DNA from: Gari tellinella
Lineage: Eukaryota; Mollusca; Bivalvia; Cardiida; Psammobiidae
DNA: 64,000 nt
Direction of reading: 5' to 3'
Assembly: GCA_922989275.2 (NCBI GenBank)
Contig: OV277858.1
Span: 14,653,727-14,717,726 of the forward strand
Shown here piece after piece: positions 1-12,065 of the stretch (the first letter of the stretch is position 1; every line of letters begins with the position of its first letter). Made by a program: the position numbers and the translations under genes. The notes beneath the pieces were generated by a model. The model was not told the DNA's origin and did not search any database. It saw only the letters and a program-made list of their open reading frames with translations.

Positions 1-200
1 CGGGCTCCTATGTTCACTTTGATTTATGTTTGTCTTGCGTGTTTTCTATTTAGTATGTGGATGAAGAAATGGTATTGCGTGCGTGTGTGTGTGTGTGTTG
101 TGGTATGACTGTGTGTGTGTGTTCTGCTTGAGAGGTGGGTGTATTGTTCGTGTTACGTTTCCTGCTTGAGTCTTTTTCGTATTTATTTATACGAAATTAA
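1..200 (+). repeat. Dispersed GT-rich repeat, copy 1 of 3
   Basis: The segment contains a (GT)n run at about 86-122. It shares flanking unique words (TCCTATGTTCACTTTG, TTCTGCTTGAGAGGTGGG, TATTGTTCGTGTTAC) with 59490-59745 and, less well, with 12080-12250. It is therefore a dispersed element that carries a microsatellite, not an isolated one. The left end lies outside the window. Confidence 0.75.
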
Positions 201-945
201 CGTAACGGCAATTAAATTGAAAGGGGCGAAGGTATATGTAATATCTTAGTACCAAACACCCTCTTTTAATACATTTTTTAACTTTGTATTTCTTAAATTG
301 TTTGGTGAGGAATTGTACTATTTTATATAATTTTCAGACAATTAATCTGGGCACAACATTTTGAAGGCCATGTGAATATCGATTATGAAATGACTTATAC
401 CATTTTCAAAGGGTACGAAAAGACTTCTTCTATGTTCTGGGTCGTTAATTTTCAAAATGTTTCTGGTTCATAATCACTTTTGGTTGTTACGAAATGACTC
501 AAAATGTGTTAGGGAATGACTTTTCGCTTTTTACAGGTTACGGAATGAATCCGTTACGAAACAACTATAGCTGGTTGCAAGAATAAAACCTGTAGACCAA
601 CGGCTATAGCAGTTGTAAGCATCTTTCAATATAAAGATTATGAGGTCAGAAACTTTACGGAAGTAACAACCATATACCGTATTTACAAATTGCTGTACAG
701 AGGCATGTTTTAGTTTTTATATCAACACTCAAAGTTTAAACAACACCACTTATATCATATGTTTACTTTTTTTCTGATTGTGTTGTATATACATTTTCCA
801 AACAAGTAGTGTCCATTCTCATTAGGTTCATTCGGGCGCATTTGACAAAATGTTTACCTTGACAGTCCGTAGTCTTTAACAGTATGTAAAAATGTTGTTA
901 CCCAAATGACACCTTTAAATCTGTAGCAGTTACTTTTGCCGCATT
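201..945. other. AT-rich noncoding stretch, no gene seen
   Basis: No convincing open frame or RNA gene is visible. The words GTTACGAAATGAC and GTTACGGAATGA recur around 490-560, which suggests weak degenerate repetition. Confidence 0.4.
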
Positions 946-1330
946 GTTTTAACTGAAAAAACAATATCAAACAAGCAACAATGACGAATAGAATTTGAAA
1001 ACTAACATTTTAGTATTGGAGTATACATAACGGCATAAAGGTTGCACACAATAAATAAATTTGTAAAGCAAATTCGGCCTTTGACATTCACAACAGTGTA
1101 TCTCCATTCAGCTAATCAGGCTATTTATCAGCAGGACTTGTCAGAGGACAATGAGCAATACACCTTACAATTTCGCTTCCCATTATAACCACTGATGTAA
1201 AGAGATTAAAGTCGCCGATGCAGAGTCACGAAGAAATGGTTGCTGACTTGTCGATTGCTTTTGGTGTGTAGTTTGCAACAGTTTTCATATTTACTATTAG
1301 GCGTTTACAAACTTAAACTTACAGTTTAAA
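946..1330 (+). repeat. Dispersed repeat, inverted partner at 21160-21500
   Basis: Read in reverse complement, 21160-21500 matches this segment along most of its length. Shared words include CAGCAGGACTTGTCAGAGGACAAT (compare GTCCTCTGACATGTCC on the other copy), TGTAGTTTGCAA and TACACAATAAA. The pair is about 20 kb apart and inverted. No coding frame is conserved between the copies. Confidence 0.7.
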
Positions 1331-2935
1331 TCATATTCATTTATATAGCTAATTGCAAATGTTCCAGCCTACAATTGAACTGTCAGAACGGAGAGAACAT
1401 TCAGACACGTTGTGCTTTAACTTGTATCATTGAAATAAGCAGCAACTTATTAGTAACCGTAGTCAATAATACTACATGTACTGTCAAAACTGTTCAAAAA
1501 CTATTTAGAATAATATTAAAACACGCGACAATAATGCAAAACCGGTATATTATTGTCGCCTTAATTTACGAATGCGTTGCCTCATGAATTCAATATTTTC
1601 GCTACAAAATCTATAAGAAGTATTAATTGGATTAATGTACGAAAAAGATATAACAAGAAGTATGGTCATTTCTATTCCAGCCTCTTATTTGTCTATTTGT
1701 TACTATGTTTGGATATGCATCGATATCATTCGGTCTTCGACATAAATGTTAAATGAAGTTTATTTCTTCGGTACAATGTCCGTTAAATAAAACGATAATT
1801 TTGTGTATGAAAATAAATACCAGAAAATGGAATAATTGTGATTGTATTTACTGATCTCCGTAAACAAGTAAAGTAACAGCGTATAAATATGTGACAGACG
1901 TGTAACGCGTTTAGGTACCGTGTCGATACCCACTGATGACCCCGACACGTAACACTTTACATAAAAACGGCATGTGTCCATGATGGTATTGGCCATGTAA
2001 ACAAACAATCACAGAGGAAATGTGCCTATACAAGCAGCACTTCCAAAATGGCGCCCAAATGGGCACAGAACAGCGAACTGTCCTGAGTTAATACCACTGC
2101 AACAAACCAATCTCTTCCGATACCTAATATATAAAAAAGCAGCTTATATCTAAGCAGCTAATTTTTTTATATGTGGTACAATTGATGCAGTTCAGTTGCT
2201 TGGTACACATTTGCGTGTGTTATTCCGATTCGTAAATAAGTCGTTCGTACCATTGAAATGTAAATAAACATGGGGTGCAGTAATTTATATGGGAGAGAAA
2301 TAGTGAGCAGTAAATACTGATACAATCTGCTTTGAAACATGTTACAAAAGCCATATAATTCGTTCCAAAGTAGCGATTTAACAATACAATACAGACGTTT
2401 ATATGATATTTAAGGAATTAAGGTCGACGCATATATTGTCTAATATAGGAAAGATATTTCTGATAATGCCTGTTACAAACTGTAGCATATAATTAATGGA
2501 CGATATATACCTTTTATCTTAGAAAATCTTTATCAAATAGGTTTCTATCAACGAAGTGTCATATGTGTTTACGTTTGGCTTATCCCTTCAACAGACATAA
2601 TTTGAAACCTCAAGGGTTCCTGACTATACATTGTATTATCTTAGTAAAATTCGTTGTCCGTAAACTCGATTTAGACTAAAGTTGCGTAACATATTATTTA
2701 GTGGTCTATGACCAGCATCGTGTTTTCAGAAAATCGCTCAAATGTTTGAACTGTCGGTAAATCAATCAAAAACAAACAGAAAATGTAAATCACGGTACAC
2801 ACGAACATAAAATATACCGACGAAGTCTAGACGCAACGGTCAACTGTAGAACACAATAGCATGTATAACGGTATGTTCATAGAGTAATCAGTTTTCGCGG
2901 GTGACGATAATTTTGTCAACAAAGTATGCGGTCGA
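1331..2935. other. Noncoding stretch, nothing recognised
   Basis: Short open frames at 1375-1587 (plus) and 1760-2008 (minus) have no recognisable motif or splice context and look like chance. No tandem or inverted repeat stands out. Confidence 0.4.
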
Positions 2936-4640
2936 GAGATCGGGCCCAATTGCACGCCAAAAATTCATAAAGGTGATTTAGATATCAACCTCCTGTTACT
3001 ATTTGATGAGATGAAAACTTTAAACCAAAAACAGGAAATGTCAATCTAAGGAATGTGTATGGTAAACGAAACTTTGATAAAGGTCATTGAAAAAGTGGGT
3101 CATGTCGCCGAAGTTACAAATGTACAATCAGATCTGCTTAAAACGCTAGTTTTTAAATCTATCGACATGGAAGCTCGTACACGAATAAACAATCTGGTGT
3201 TTTTTGGCATTGAAGAGCGACATGGTGAGAATGGTTTCTAAATTATAAGTCAGTTTCCATGTAACACTATGAACATAGATGGATACAATATGTATCTGTA
3301 AAGAGCACACAAGCTTTATCCGCATGTTCTCCAAAATGGTCCCCGTTCAAAACCGCGTCCCATCGTAGTTAACTTTAAGGACTTCTGTGACACTGAACAC
3401 ATACTGCACAGCACATATATGCTGCAAGGGACATCTTTTTCTGTCGACCTGGATGTGCCAAAGGAGATCCAGGACGCCAGAAGATGGCTCTGGCCACATT
3501 ATAAGATTGCCAAGGCAGACAGGAGGACACGCAAGGTTTAGAGTGTCTATCCGGCAAAACTTGTTGTAGATGGTAGGGTTATGCATGACTAGATGCCAAT
3601 GTGATCAAAATTCATCAACGGAAATCGCTTACCGTTGTTGCAGCATGTTGAGCCAGTGGCTGATCCAGACTTACCGTTCATCATTGCTGAATGTGAAACC
3701 GGCGAAGTAAATAGGAATTAACAGGACGAGGGTGGAAAGGCTTAATCTGAGACAGACCCCAAATAGTACATTTTATCTGAAAGTATTGCGAGCTCACATA
3801 CCAAGTCGGACAACCATTTACGTAGACGGTTTGAGTCAATGATTGAGGGGTGCAACATGCCATCTGTATCACAAGAAACAGATGTTAGGCAGCAGTCAGC
3901 AGCATCACAGGAAAGAGGTCACGTTTCAAGCACAAAAGAAAGGAAATAATATAGATCGTCTACATCAAGCCCATATAGGAAAGAAAGTCCTAGTGTACCA
4001 ATATCGCGCAAATCGTATAATATCAGCACAAGTATGGTCAGCAGTGGTGTTGGAAATAGTCAAACGCAGGGCAGTGATCGGCAGCTAGAAGACGTTTATG
4101 TTCCACCTGATAAAATATGTCAGGACAGTGTGAAAACCAGCTAGGATGCCTCGGAGAAGGTTCAAAGTTTACGGTGAGCGTTATTGAACGTTCAGGTCAT
4201 TGTTTTAAGACGTATAAATAAATTAGATTCCAGTGAAATGAAATATGTTTTTGATAATCATGATATTGTTTTGTTTATAGAAACATGGTCAGACTAGTTT
4301 AGTGAATTGAAAGCTAAGAATTTCCAACATAATGTACTACATAGGTCAGAATACAAGTCGTCCACAAAGCGTAACTCTGATGGTATAGCTCTATACATTC
4401 GATCTCAGTATGTTACGGATAATACTTTGTTATTTTAGAGCCAGGATGATATAGTGTGCGTTAGAATTGCTAGGCGGCCATTGTATTTACAAAATGACTT
4501 GTTAATTACATTGTGTTACGTGTTTCCCCTCTGAGTCCAGTAGACACGCCTTCATTGATATGAAAACGTTTGATAGATTTTGCGACTTTTATACAGAAGA
4601 GTCTTCCATAATCTACACTGAAATAAACTTTGTACATTAA
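2936..4640 (+). pseudogene. Decayed LINE: ORF1 and endonuclease start
   Basis: This is the 5' part of a non-LTR retrotransposon in several broken frames. ORF1 is recognisable from ARTRINNLVFFGIEE (about 3173-3217), then AHKLYPH, RPIVVNFKDF, LQGTSFSVDLDVPKEIQDAR and YPAKLVVDGR (about 3305-3585). That order is typical of L1-type ORF1 RNA-binding proteins. ORF2 begins near 4185 with RRINKLDSSEMKYVFDNHD, then LFIETW, NSDGIALYIRS and ITLCYVFP. These are the landmarks of an APE-type endonuclease of the LINE kind, which nicks target DNA for reverse transcription. In-frame stops and frameshifts occur throughout, and the homology stops near 4640 with no reverse transcriptase. The element is therefore 3' truncated or internally deleted, unlike the usual 5' truncation of dead LINEs. 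The exact clade is uncertain. Confidence 0.75.
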
Positions 4641-5204
4641 AGGCATATGATTATAGCTATCGTCATTTTAACGCCAAAAAAGCTCATCAACAGTTTTCAC
4701 AGTTTTGACATATAGCCCTATGAAGTTAAGAAGTGCCCTAAAATTCCAATTTTACATAATATGCCACACTATTATAGTATATATGGATGTATACTTGTCA
4801 TATGAAAAGCGTTAAAAATAGATACCATTTAAAGTGATATTTTGATCAATTTGTTGATGAGCCTTTTTGTCATAGGATATTGGTCGCGTTCAAGGTAGGC
4901 TGTTTACAGTCAAATGGGCTCATCAGCTGTTGTTTAGTTTAACAGGTAAACTTAATATATTAGTGAACCAAAACGCTTAAAATGCCATATAAACCTTTAA
5001 TTCAACATTTATCAACTAAGGAGAGTTCAATGAAGTATTTACTTAAACCTGTCAGATATTAGATAACGTCCTCCCCCCAACAAAGATTTTGGGTGTGTAC
5101 TGTTTCCTATTTCTTTTTTTACTTACCACAAAACATACATTTTAATATATTAATTTTTACATGAACATTTAACTGTCACCTATGCCATCAAAATATGTAT
5201 CTGA
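4641..5204. other. Noncoding stretch, nothing recognised
   Basis: AT-rich sequence follows the end of recognisable LINE homology. It may include untranslated or unrelated inserted sequence. No gene is visible. Confidence 0.35.
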
Positions 5205-5424
5205 GATGTTAGACGGTCGTAAGTCAAAACGTTAAAATACCTTTAACCTTTTATTTTTCCATTTAATCACGTCTCGTGTTATCTCTTTGGAATTGTCTTG
5301 AAAAGACGACTCCAAAGAGACATCACAAGACAGGGTTAGATGGAAAAATGAATACTAATAGAGAACTTTAGAATCTGACTTATGTCAACATTTATCGTAC
5401 GTCGTTTCGTAAGACGGGGCCCTG
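5205..5424. repeat. Foldback (MITE-like) repeat, copy 2
   Basis: The centre reads as an inverted repeat: TCTCTTTGGAATTGTC faces GACGACTCCAAAGAGA, and outward TTTTTCCATTTAATC faces GTTAGATGGAAAAA. The right half matches 39600-39702, sharing AGAATCTGACTTATG against ATAATCTGACTTATG and the terminal GGGGCCC. Copies of this kind are probably non-autonomous DNA elements moved by a transposase encoded elsewhere. Confidence 0.7.
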
Positions 5425-6635
5425 ATAGTTTGCTGAATTTATTTATGAATTTATACATTATCAGACACAAGTAAACACTAACAGTGTAGCCTAATCAAAG
5501 ATACTGCAGCTTAAATTAAAGTTCAAAGATCGGCACATGGACTTGTCCAGTTAAAACTGTGAAAAGCGGTAAACATAAGCATACAATTTATTAATCGTGG
5601 ATGTTTAATGCGTGGAAAGATTATTGCAGAGGGCTCAAAGGAGTTTGGTATGTTCTTCATTTATTTTCTTATTATGATTCTACAATAAGGAGCCATTTGC
5701 CTGTAATTGTTTCTATAGTTCACCAAGTGACAACAATACACATGGTTGAATGCGTATTGGCAGTTGCACCTCACTAAATCGGACCTCAATTTGAATATGG
5801 TATATGGTGTTTTTAAAGACAGCTGGTTGTTTAATGCACACAAAGGGCAGTATAGAAAGCTCATTCGATAATTCCTCTTGCGTTGAACAGCCACTCGTTC
5901 TAGTCCCTGAAATTAAGCACTTGTTTGTATCCGTTTAAATTGACTGTGTACTACAATGACTAGTGAGTGAATTATTCGGCTTTACGATCAACCTGCTTTC
6001 GAGTCATTGAGAGTGATTTGTATAAGTTAATGTAGCTTGTGTAATAATCAATATAAAAATAAATAAAGTTTAAACATTAAAATTGCTTTAAGCAACCATC
6101 TGTCTCTAAAACGTATAGTAAGCCCTGGCGAGAAAAGGGTTATGCGATGTATGGAAGGGACTTGAGGTAAAATGTGAAGAACATGAGTTTAGGGTACGCA
6201 ATAGATGATTGTTTTAGATCTGTTAGTTAGAAACAGGACGAGCATTCTTTCTAGCTTATTTCGCATCACTACTGGATGTGTTTTCAATAGTTTACCTATT
6301 TTATCCTTCTGAATGTTAAATGATATTCAAATTGTGTTTGTATGTCATCAGGGTATTTTTTTTTAATTTCTCAATACTTTAAACCTTATTCGATTAACGG
6401 TATTCGCATTTACGTCAATATTGAAGTGGGCATAATGTGTATGGTTTATGTATACGGGCTATACGAATAACAGGGACGTATACAAATAGTTGTTGTATAG
6501 AAAGGGGAAGTAAACACAGGACAAGAAATAGAAGTAAAAATAGCAGTTTAGAAGTGGTTTGGTAGTTGAAAATGAAGTAAACAGTAGATATAATTGGTAA
6601 TAAGCCCAGGTCTTAGTGAAAGTGATAGCAGTACA
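5425..6635. other. Noncoding stretch, nothing recognised
   Basis: The minus-strand frame at 5661-5894 (77 codons) has no recognisable domain. The remainder is AT-rich with no visible repeat or RNA gene. Confidence 0.35.
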
Positions 6636-6775
6636 AGTATAAGAAATAGTAGTAGTTGTAGTAATGGTAGATAGTATTAAGTTGTAGTAGTAGTAGTTGC
6701 AGTAAAAGTAGCAGCAGGAGAAGTAGTAATGGTAAGTTATAGTAATAAGGTATCAGTAGTAGTAGCAGTAAAAGT
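6636..6775. repeat. Degenerate AGT/AGC triplet repeat
   Basis: Imperfect runs of AGT, GTA and GCA triplets are seen. A similar tract reappears at 8945-9085 on the other side of the satellite, so triplet tracts bracket the array. Confidence 0.8.
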
Positions 6776-6899
6776 TTAAACTTTTTTTTTATTTCCGAAT
6801 TGTTTACAGGAAAAGAGGTTTGGCCACAAATTCTACCAACTTAGAAAATGCCCTCTGCCTACAGTTTACAAATAAAACAAGCACTGTTGGAGAGAGATA

Positions 6900-6919
6900 T
6901 ATAGAGAGGAAGAGTGAGC

Positions 6920-6950
<31 letters not shown>
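6900..6950. repeat. (GA)n microsatellite
   Basis: An uninterrupted GAGA run of about 24 bases sits inside a wider GA-rich tract. Confidence 0.9.
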
Positions 6951-7006
6951 TATATAAACTGATAGTGCTTGTTTCCTGGTGTCTCCACATAATCTTGGTA
7001 AAAAGA

Positions 7007-8940
7007 TTCAGTGTCGTTTAAGACATTTTTTCCCTCTGTCCGAAACGACACTAGTTTCTAGAAGCCAGTTTCGTAAACGTTACTAGTTTCTGGTTGCTAG
7101 TGTCGTTTAGAACTCATTATTTTCCTCTGTCTAAAACGCCACTAGTTTCTGGTTGCCAGTGTCGTTTAAAAAATATTTTTTCCTCTGTCTAAAACGACAC
7201 TAGTTTCAGTGTCTTTTAAGATATTTTTTTTCCTGTCAAAAAGGACAATGTTTCTGGTTGCTTGTGTCAATTAAGAATTTTTTTTTCCTCTGTCTAAAAC
7301 GACACTAGTTTCTAGAAGCCAGTTTCGTAAACGCTACTAGTTTCTGGTTGCCAGTGTCGTTAAAAAATTATTTTTTTCCTCTGTCTAAAACGCCACTTGT
7401 TTCTGGTTGCCAGTGTCGTTCAAGATTTTTTTTCCCTCTGTTAACACGACACTAGTGTCTGTTGCCACTTTCGTTTAAGAATGTGTTTTCCTCTGTCTAA
7501 AACGACACTAGCTCCGTGTTGTTTCCAGTGTCGTTTAAGAATTTTTTTCCTCCGTCTAAAACGACACAGGTTTCTGGTTGCCAGTGTCGTTTAAGAATTG
7601 TTTTCTCTGTCTAAAACAACACTAGTTTCTAGAAGCCAGTTTCTGGTTGCCAGTGTCGTTTAAGAATTATTTTTTCCTCTGTCTAAAACGCCACTAGTTT
7701 CTGGTTGCCAGTGTCGTTTAAGAATTATTTTTTCCTCTGTCTAAAACGCCACTAGTTTCTGGTTGCCAGTGTCGTTTAAGAATTATTTTTCCTCTGTCTA
7801 AAACGACATTAGTTTCAGTGTCGTTCAAGATATATTTTTTTCTGTGAAAAAGGACACTTGTTTCTGGTTGCCAGTGTCGTTGAAGAATTTGTTTTCCTCT
7901 GTCTAAAACAACACTAGTTTCTGGTTGCCAGTGTCGTTTAAGAATTATGTTTCCTCTGTCTAAAACGCTATTAGTTTCTGGTTGCCAAAATTGTTCACAA
8001 ATGTTGTGTGTCCTCTGTCTAAAACGACACTAGCTTCTTGTTGCCAGTGTCGTTTAAGAATTTTTTTCCTCTGTTTAAAACGACAATAGTTTCTAGTTGC
8101 CAGTGTCGTTAAAGATTGTTTTTCCTCTGTCTAAAACGACACTAGTTTCTGGTTGCCAGTGTCGTTTAAAAATTATTGTTTTCCTCAGTCTAAAATGACA
8201 CTAGTTTCAGTGTCGTTTAAGATAAAACTTGTTCTCTCAAAAAGGACACTTGTTTCAGATTGCCAGTGTCGTTTAAGAATATTTTTTTTCCTCTGTCTAA
8301 AACGACACTAGTTTTTGGTTGCCAGTGTCGTTTAAGAATTGTTTTTCCTCTGTCTTAAACGACACTAGTTTCTGGTTGCCATTGTCGTTATAAATGTTTT
8401 CCCTCTGTCCAAAATGACACTAGTTTCTGGTTACCAGTGTCGTTTAAGATTTTCTTTTTTCCTCTGTCTTAAACGACACTAGTTTCTGGTTGCCAGTGTC
8501 GTTGAATACTTTTTTTCCCTCTGTCTAAAACGACACTAGTTTCTGGTTGCCAGTGTCGTTTAAGACTATATTTTTTTCCTCTGTCTAAAACGACACTAGT
8601 TTCAGTGTCGTTTAAGATTTTTTTTTCTGTAAAAAAGAACACTTGTTTCTGGTTGCCAGTGCCGTTTAAGAATTGTTTTTCCTCTGTTTCGTAAACGCTA
8701 CTAGTTTCTGGTTGCCAGTGTCGTTTAGAAATTATTTTTTTCCTCGGTCTAAAACGCTACTAGTTTCTGGTTGCCAGTGTCGTTTAAAAATTATTGTTTT
8801 CCTCTGTCTAAAACGACACTAATTTCAATGTCGTTAAAGATATTTTTTTTCTGTCAAAAAGGACGATTGTTCCTGGTTGCCAGTGTCGATTAAGATTTTG
8901 TTTTCCTCTGTCTAAAACGACACTTGTTTCAGGCTGCCAG
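7007..8940. repeat. Satellite of about 33 hairpin-forming 58-bp units
   Basis: The unit runs CTCTGTCTAAAACGACACT, then AGTTTCTGGTTGCC, then AGTGTCGTTTAAG, then a T-rich spacer. AAACGACACT and AGTGTCGTTT are perfect reverse complements, so every complete unit can fold into a 10-bp hairpin with a 14-base loop. I count about 33 occurrences of the CTCTGTCTAAAAC landmark. Five units (near 7200, 7812, 8206, 8604 and 8823) lack the loop. Each of those is followed by the same variant spacer (CTGTCAAAAAGGACACTTG or a close relative), so the array has higher-order structure. Another variant, TTTCGTAAACGCTACTAG, recurs near 7065, 7325 and 8690. No coding frame persists across units. Confidence 0.95.
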
Positions 8941-8944
8941 TAGG

Positions 8945-9085
8945 GGTTATACAGCAGCGACAGTATCGGAAGTAGTAGTAGTATCAGCAGTAACAACAAT
9001 TGAAGAAGTAGTAGCAGCAGAAGTAGTAGCAGCAGCACAAAAAACAATAACAGCAGTAGTAGTAGAAGAAACAGCAGCAGCAGTA
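8945..9085. repeat. AGT/AGC triplet repeat
   Basis: Mixed AGT, AGC and ACA triplets adjoin the satellite's right end. They create spurious low-complexity open frames (Val/Ala-rich on plus, Leu-rich on minus) that should not be read as genes. Confidence 0.85.
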
Positions 9086-9099
9086 ACGGCAATTAAGCT

Positions 9100-9270
9100 G
9101 AAAAGGTGGGGGTCACTTCTCTATGTGGGTCATTCCTCTGCGTGAGGGGAGTCATTCTACTACAAGTCGATGGGGTCCTTATTTTACGGTCTGGGGTCAT
9201 TTATCTACGTAGTATAAGGACCCAGGGTCATTTTGTACGGGTGGGTCATTCTACTGCGTTACACCGGCGG
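9100..9270. repeat. Degenerate GGGTCATTCTACTGCG repeats
   Basis: About five imperfect copies of a 25-35 base word built on GGGTCATT and CTACTGCG or CTACGT. This looks like a short decayed minisatellite. Confidence 0.6.
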
Positions 9271-9603
9271 CAGTTACTAAATTGGACACAAATTTAGGTT
9301 TAGCCCAAGACAGCATTCTTAAATATTGTATTGATGACAGTTTAATAAGTGACATGAGTGCCAACGCCAAATCAAGATGTCGCGGATTAACACAAATCAC
9401 ATACACGCAAAATAAAACATTCAGCATTTAATCTTGCAATTGGTAAAGCAAGCCACCTGAATTTAACGACAACAAAATAATGTTTGCAGCCAGGGTAAAC
9501 GATCCCATTGTTAGTTCGCCTGTTCGTAGAACATCAGAGCTAATGTCATTCCCCGGCGCGAGTGTTAGCGTGAATGAGCGTGCGTGAGCGTGAGAGTGGT
9601 CAA
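9271..9603. other. Noncoding stretch
   Basis: Nothing recognised except a short run of GTGAGCGTG-like words at about 9560-9597. Confidence 0.3.
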
Positions 9604-10310
9604 GGTTAAAGTTTTTTGGACAGGTTGTTTTAAAGCTAAAATGTTGTGCTAGGGTGCTGAAATATAGTATGGGGGTTTATTATCGGTCAAACATTGATGT
9701 TATGAAGTTAAAATTTTATAAAAGGTCAATATTGGACATGTTTTGGATTTGGTGTTGTTTTCCAAACACCAGATTAAGATTGTTTGGAAGGGTTGTCTTA
9801 AAGTTTAATTCTTGTGTAAGGGGGATTGATGTTCTGCTGTTGAAATCTAAAAATAATTTTGTTTATTGTCAATATTTGACATGTTTTGGACTTATGGTTT
9901 TCGACTACAAAACACCAGGTTAAAGTTTTTTGAACGGGTTGTGTTAAGCTAAATGCTTGTTTTAGGGGGCTGCACTTGTGTATAAAGGTTTATTTTGGGT
10001 CAAACATTGATGTTGTGCAGTTGAAATCTAAACATAACTTTATTTTTTGTCACAATTTGACATGTTTTGGACATAGGTTTTTGCTACGCAATACCAGGTT
10101 AAAGTTTTTTGGAGGGGTTGTTTTGAAGTTTAATACTTATGTTAAGGTGTTGAAATTGTGTATGGTGGTTTTTAGTGGTCACACATTGATGTTATGGAGT
10201 TAAAATTTAAAAATGATTTTAATATTTTTTTCAACTTTTGACACATTTTGGACTTAGTTGTTTTGGCTACAAATCACCAGGTTAAAGTTCGGACGGGTTG
10301 CTTTAAAGTT
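9604..10310 (+). repeat. Tandem array, 4 units of about 150-180 bp
   Basis: The landmark TTAAAGTTTTTTGGACGGGTTG recurs in diverged form at about 9606, 9773, 9920, 10101 and 10282. Between landmarks the words TCAAACATTGATGTT and TTGACATGTTTTGGAC also recur. Units are strongly diverged. The open frames across 9654-10494 are by-products of the repetition. Confidence 0.85.
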
Positions 10311-10645
10311 TAATATAAATAGACTAATACTCCCCATTCATTTAATAATATTTATAAACTTTAGATACAATATGTTTTTAGACTTAAACTTAAACAGGCG
10401 AGTATCAGGTGACTTTGACACCCATGTCTGGTTTCAACTCCAGACCATGTTGCGACATTACAGGGTGGTGTCCCACAATTTCGTGTGTTTGTAGTATGTT
10501 ACTCCACACGATTGAATTTACCTTTCAAACTCCTTGGTGTGCAGTAGTATGTACGATGTCTATACGTTTACACAGTGACGCGTATCCGACGAACTACGAA
10601 TATAATAAAGGCTTTTATATGATATGTAAGGAAAAAAGGTAGAGA
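10311..10645. other. Noncoding stretch
   Basis: Nothing recognised between the tandem array and the 3' end of the minus-strand LINE. Confidence 0.3.
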
Positions 10646-12065
10646 TATAATTATATAATTAGCTGCATGGTCTGTCATTTTGTTCCTGTTTTTATTATTC
10701 CTAATGGAACTGTTTGGTAATTTATATTTTTAGCTAATTTAATTTGTTTTAAATGGTTTCTAACCAATTATATATGTTATTCAAAAATAGTGTATATGAT
10801 TGCGCTCCCAGAATAGGTGTTTTATCGTTTCTACCTGCATATTGCACTGTTCGCATATATTACGTTATTTGATATTATTTCACACCTACATCTATTAAAC
10901 CAATCAACAACCCCTATTTCTATCACGTGACGGTACACGAGAACCCTATATTGTACCGGAATTTTAAAAAGCTATCCGAGAAGGCCATATTTTTCTCATA
11001 CTTTTCTCATATTGACTCGGATCCAAAAAATCTATATGTTTTCATACTGGACTGGACAACTCTTCTGATACTCTGTTAAGAGTAACTTCCCGTGGTATTT
11101 CACCTTTGTCTGCTACAGTTTTATGGTGTGAAATAAAGAGGCAATTTAACAGTGTTGAGAACAATACAGAATTCAATTGGACTCGAACACAGCAGTCATA
11201 ATCCATATTGGATTATGACTGCTGTGTACTCGTCCAATAGAATTCAGTATTGTACTCAACACTGTTAAATAACCTCTTGTTATATTCCATAAATGGTGTG
11301 TTTGTTGGGTTACCACTATTCATGAATTTGTACTGGAATATTATGAATGTATTGTCAATTGTTGAGGTATATATGTTTTTGTAGGCATTTATCCCATTAA
11401 TTTATGTATTGCCTAAGTTCTGTTCCGAATTTTTTTGAGGTTTTGGCTTGTCAAATTTGAGTTCTTACCTGAATATTGAGTAAGCATTTATGTGATTGTT
11501 TAGTTTTAGCAGCTTTTGCAGTAGGGTTTCATTTTGTTGTATTGCATCATTCATATGTTTTAATTTATTTCTACATTGTTTTGGTATACAGGACTATAGT
11601 TGATTATAAAAGAAAATCTTATTTTCAGTTTGATTGTATAATTCTTTTAGGGTTTCATACTTATAAAATTATTTTTTGTTGTATAGACATATATGTCACT
11701 AATATGTTTAATTCCTGTTTTGAACCACTGCTTTCTAAATATAGTTTTGTTTGTTGTTCTTTAAATGTTTTTTGCTAATTTTTGTAATATTTATGTCATC
11801 CTTTATTTTTATCCATGAAATCGTAATTTCTTTTAGAAAAGTACTTTATTCGAACGTTCTGTTCTGTTTCATTTTGTTTCATTTTCGAAAATAAGTTTTC
11901 CGCCATATTTGTTTAAAAAATTAGCATATTGCTGTTCCCAGCGACCGTTATTTTGTTCCTCTATAATTCTTTCTACCGAATTACATTTTAATGCGTTGAT
12001 AAAAAGGTTAAGATCTATCATTTTCAATCCTCCATTCATATTATCTAGTTTTATTGTGTGCCTGC
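10646..12065 (-). pseudogene. LINE fragment 1, C-terminal part of ORF2
   Basis: On the minus strand the segment reads as the part of a LINE ORF2 downstream of the reverse-transcriptase palm. It starts near 12065 with SEPDKISRHTIKLDNMNGG, then GLKMIDLNLFINALK, WFKTGIKHISDIY (near 11700), and near 10850 MQVETIKHLFWERNHIH. These match the usual GGLKM-D-F, W-GI--I-D and HLF-C landmarks of L1-like elements. Stops and frameshifts are frequent, so it is dead. A palindromic element interrupts it at 11132-11283. It belongs with 12513-13765, from which it is separated by an insertion and by the loss of the reverse-transcriptase core. Plus-strand open frames here are antisense shadows. Confidence 0.8.
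11132..11283. mobile_element. Near-perfect palindrome (foldback MITE) in LINE
   Basis: The two arms, each about 70 bases, meet at CAGTCATAATCCA / TGGATTATGACTG with a 3-base centre at 11206-11208. They continue outward through ACAGTGTTGAG / CTCAACACTGT to AAAGAGG / CCTCTTG. Its position inside broken LINE sequence suggests it inserted after the LINE. Confidence 0.85.

Noticed and set aside
7007..8940. CRISPR array
   Set aside because: Repeat and spacer lengths are wrong, spacers are not unique and the context is eukaryotic.
8808..9145. Leu-rich minus frame and Val/Ala-rich plus frame
   Set aside because: They are translation artefacts of AGT/AGC triplet repeats and satellite units.
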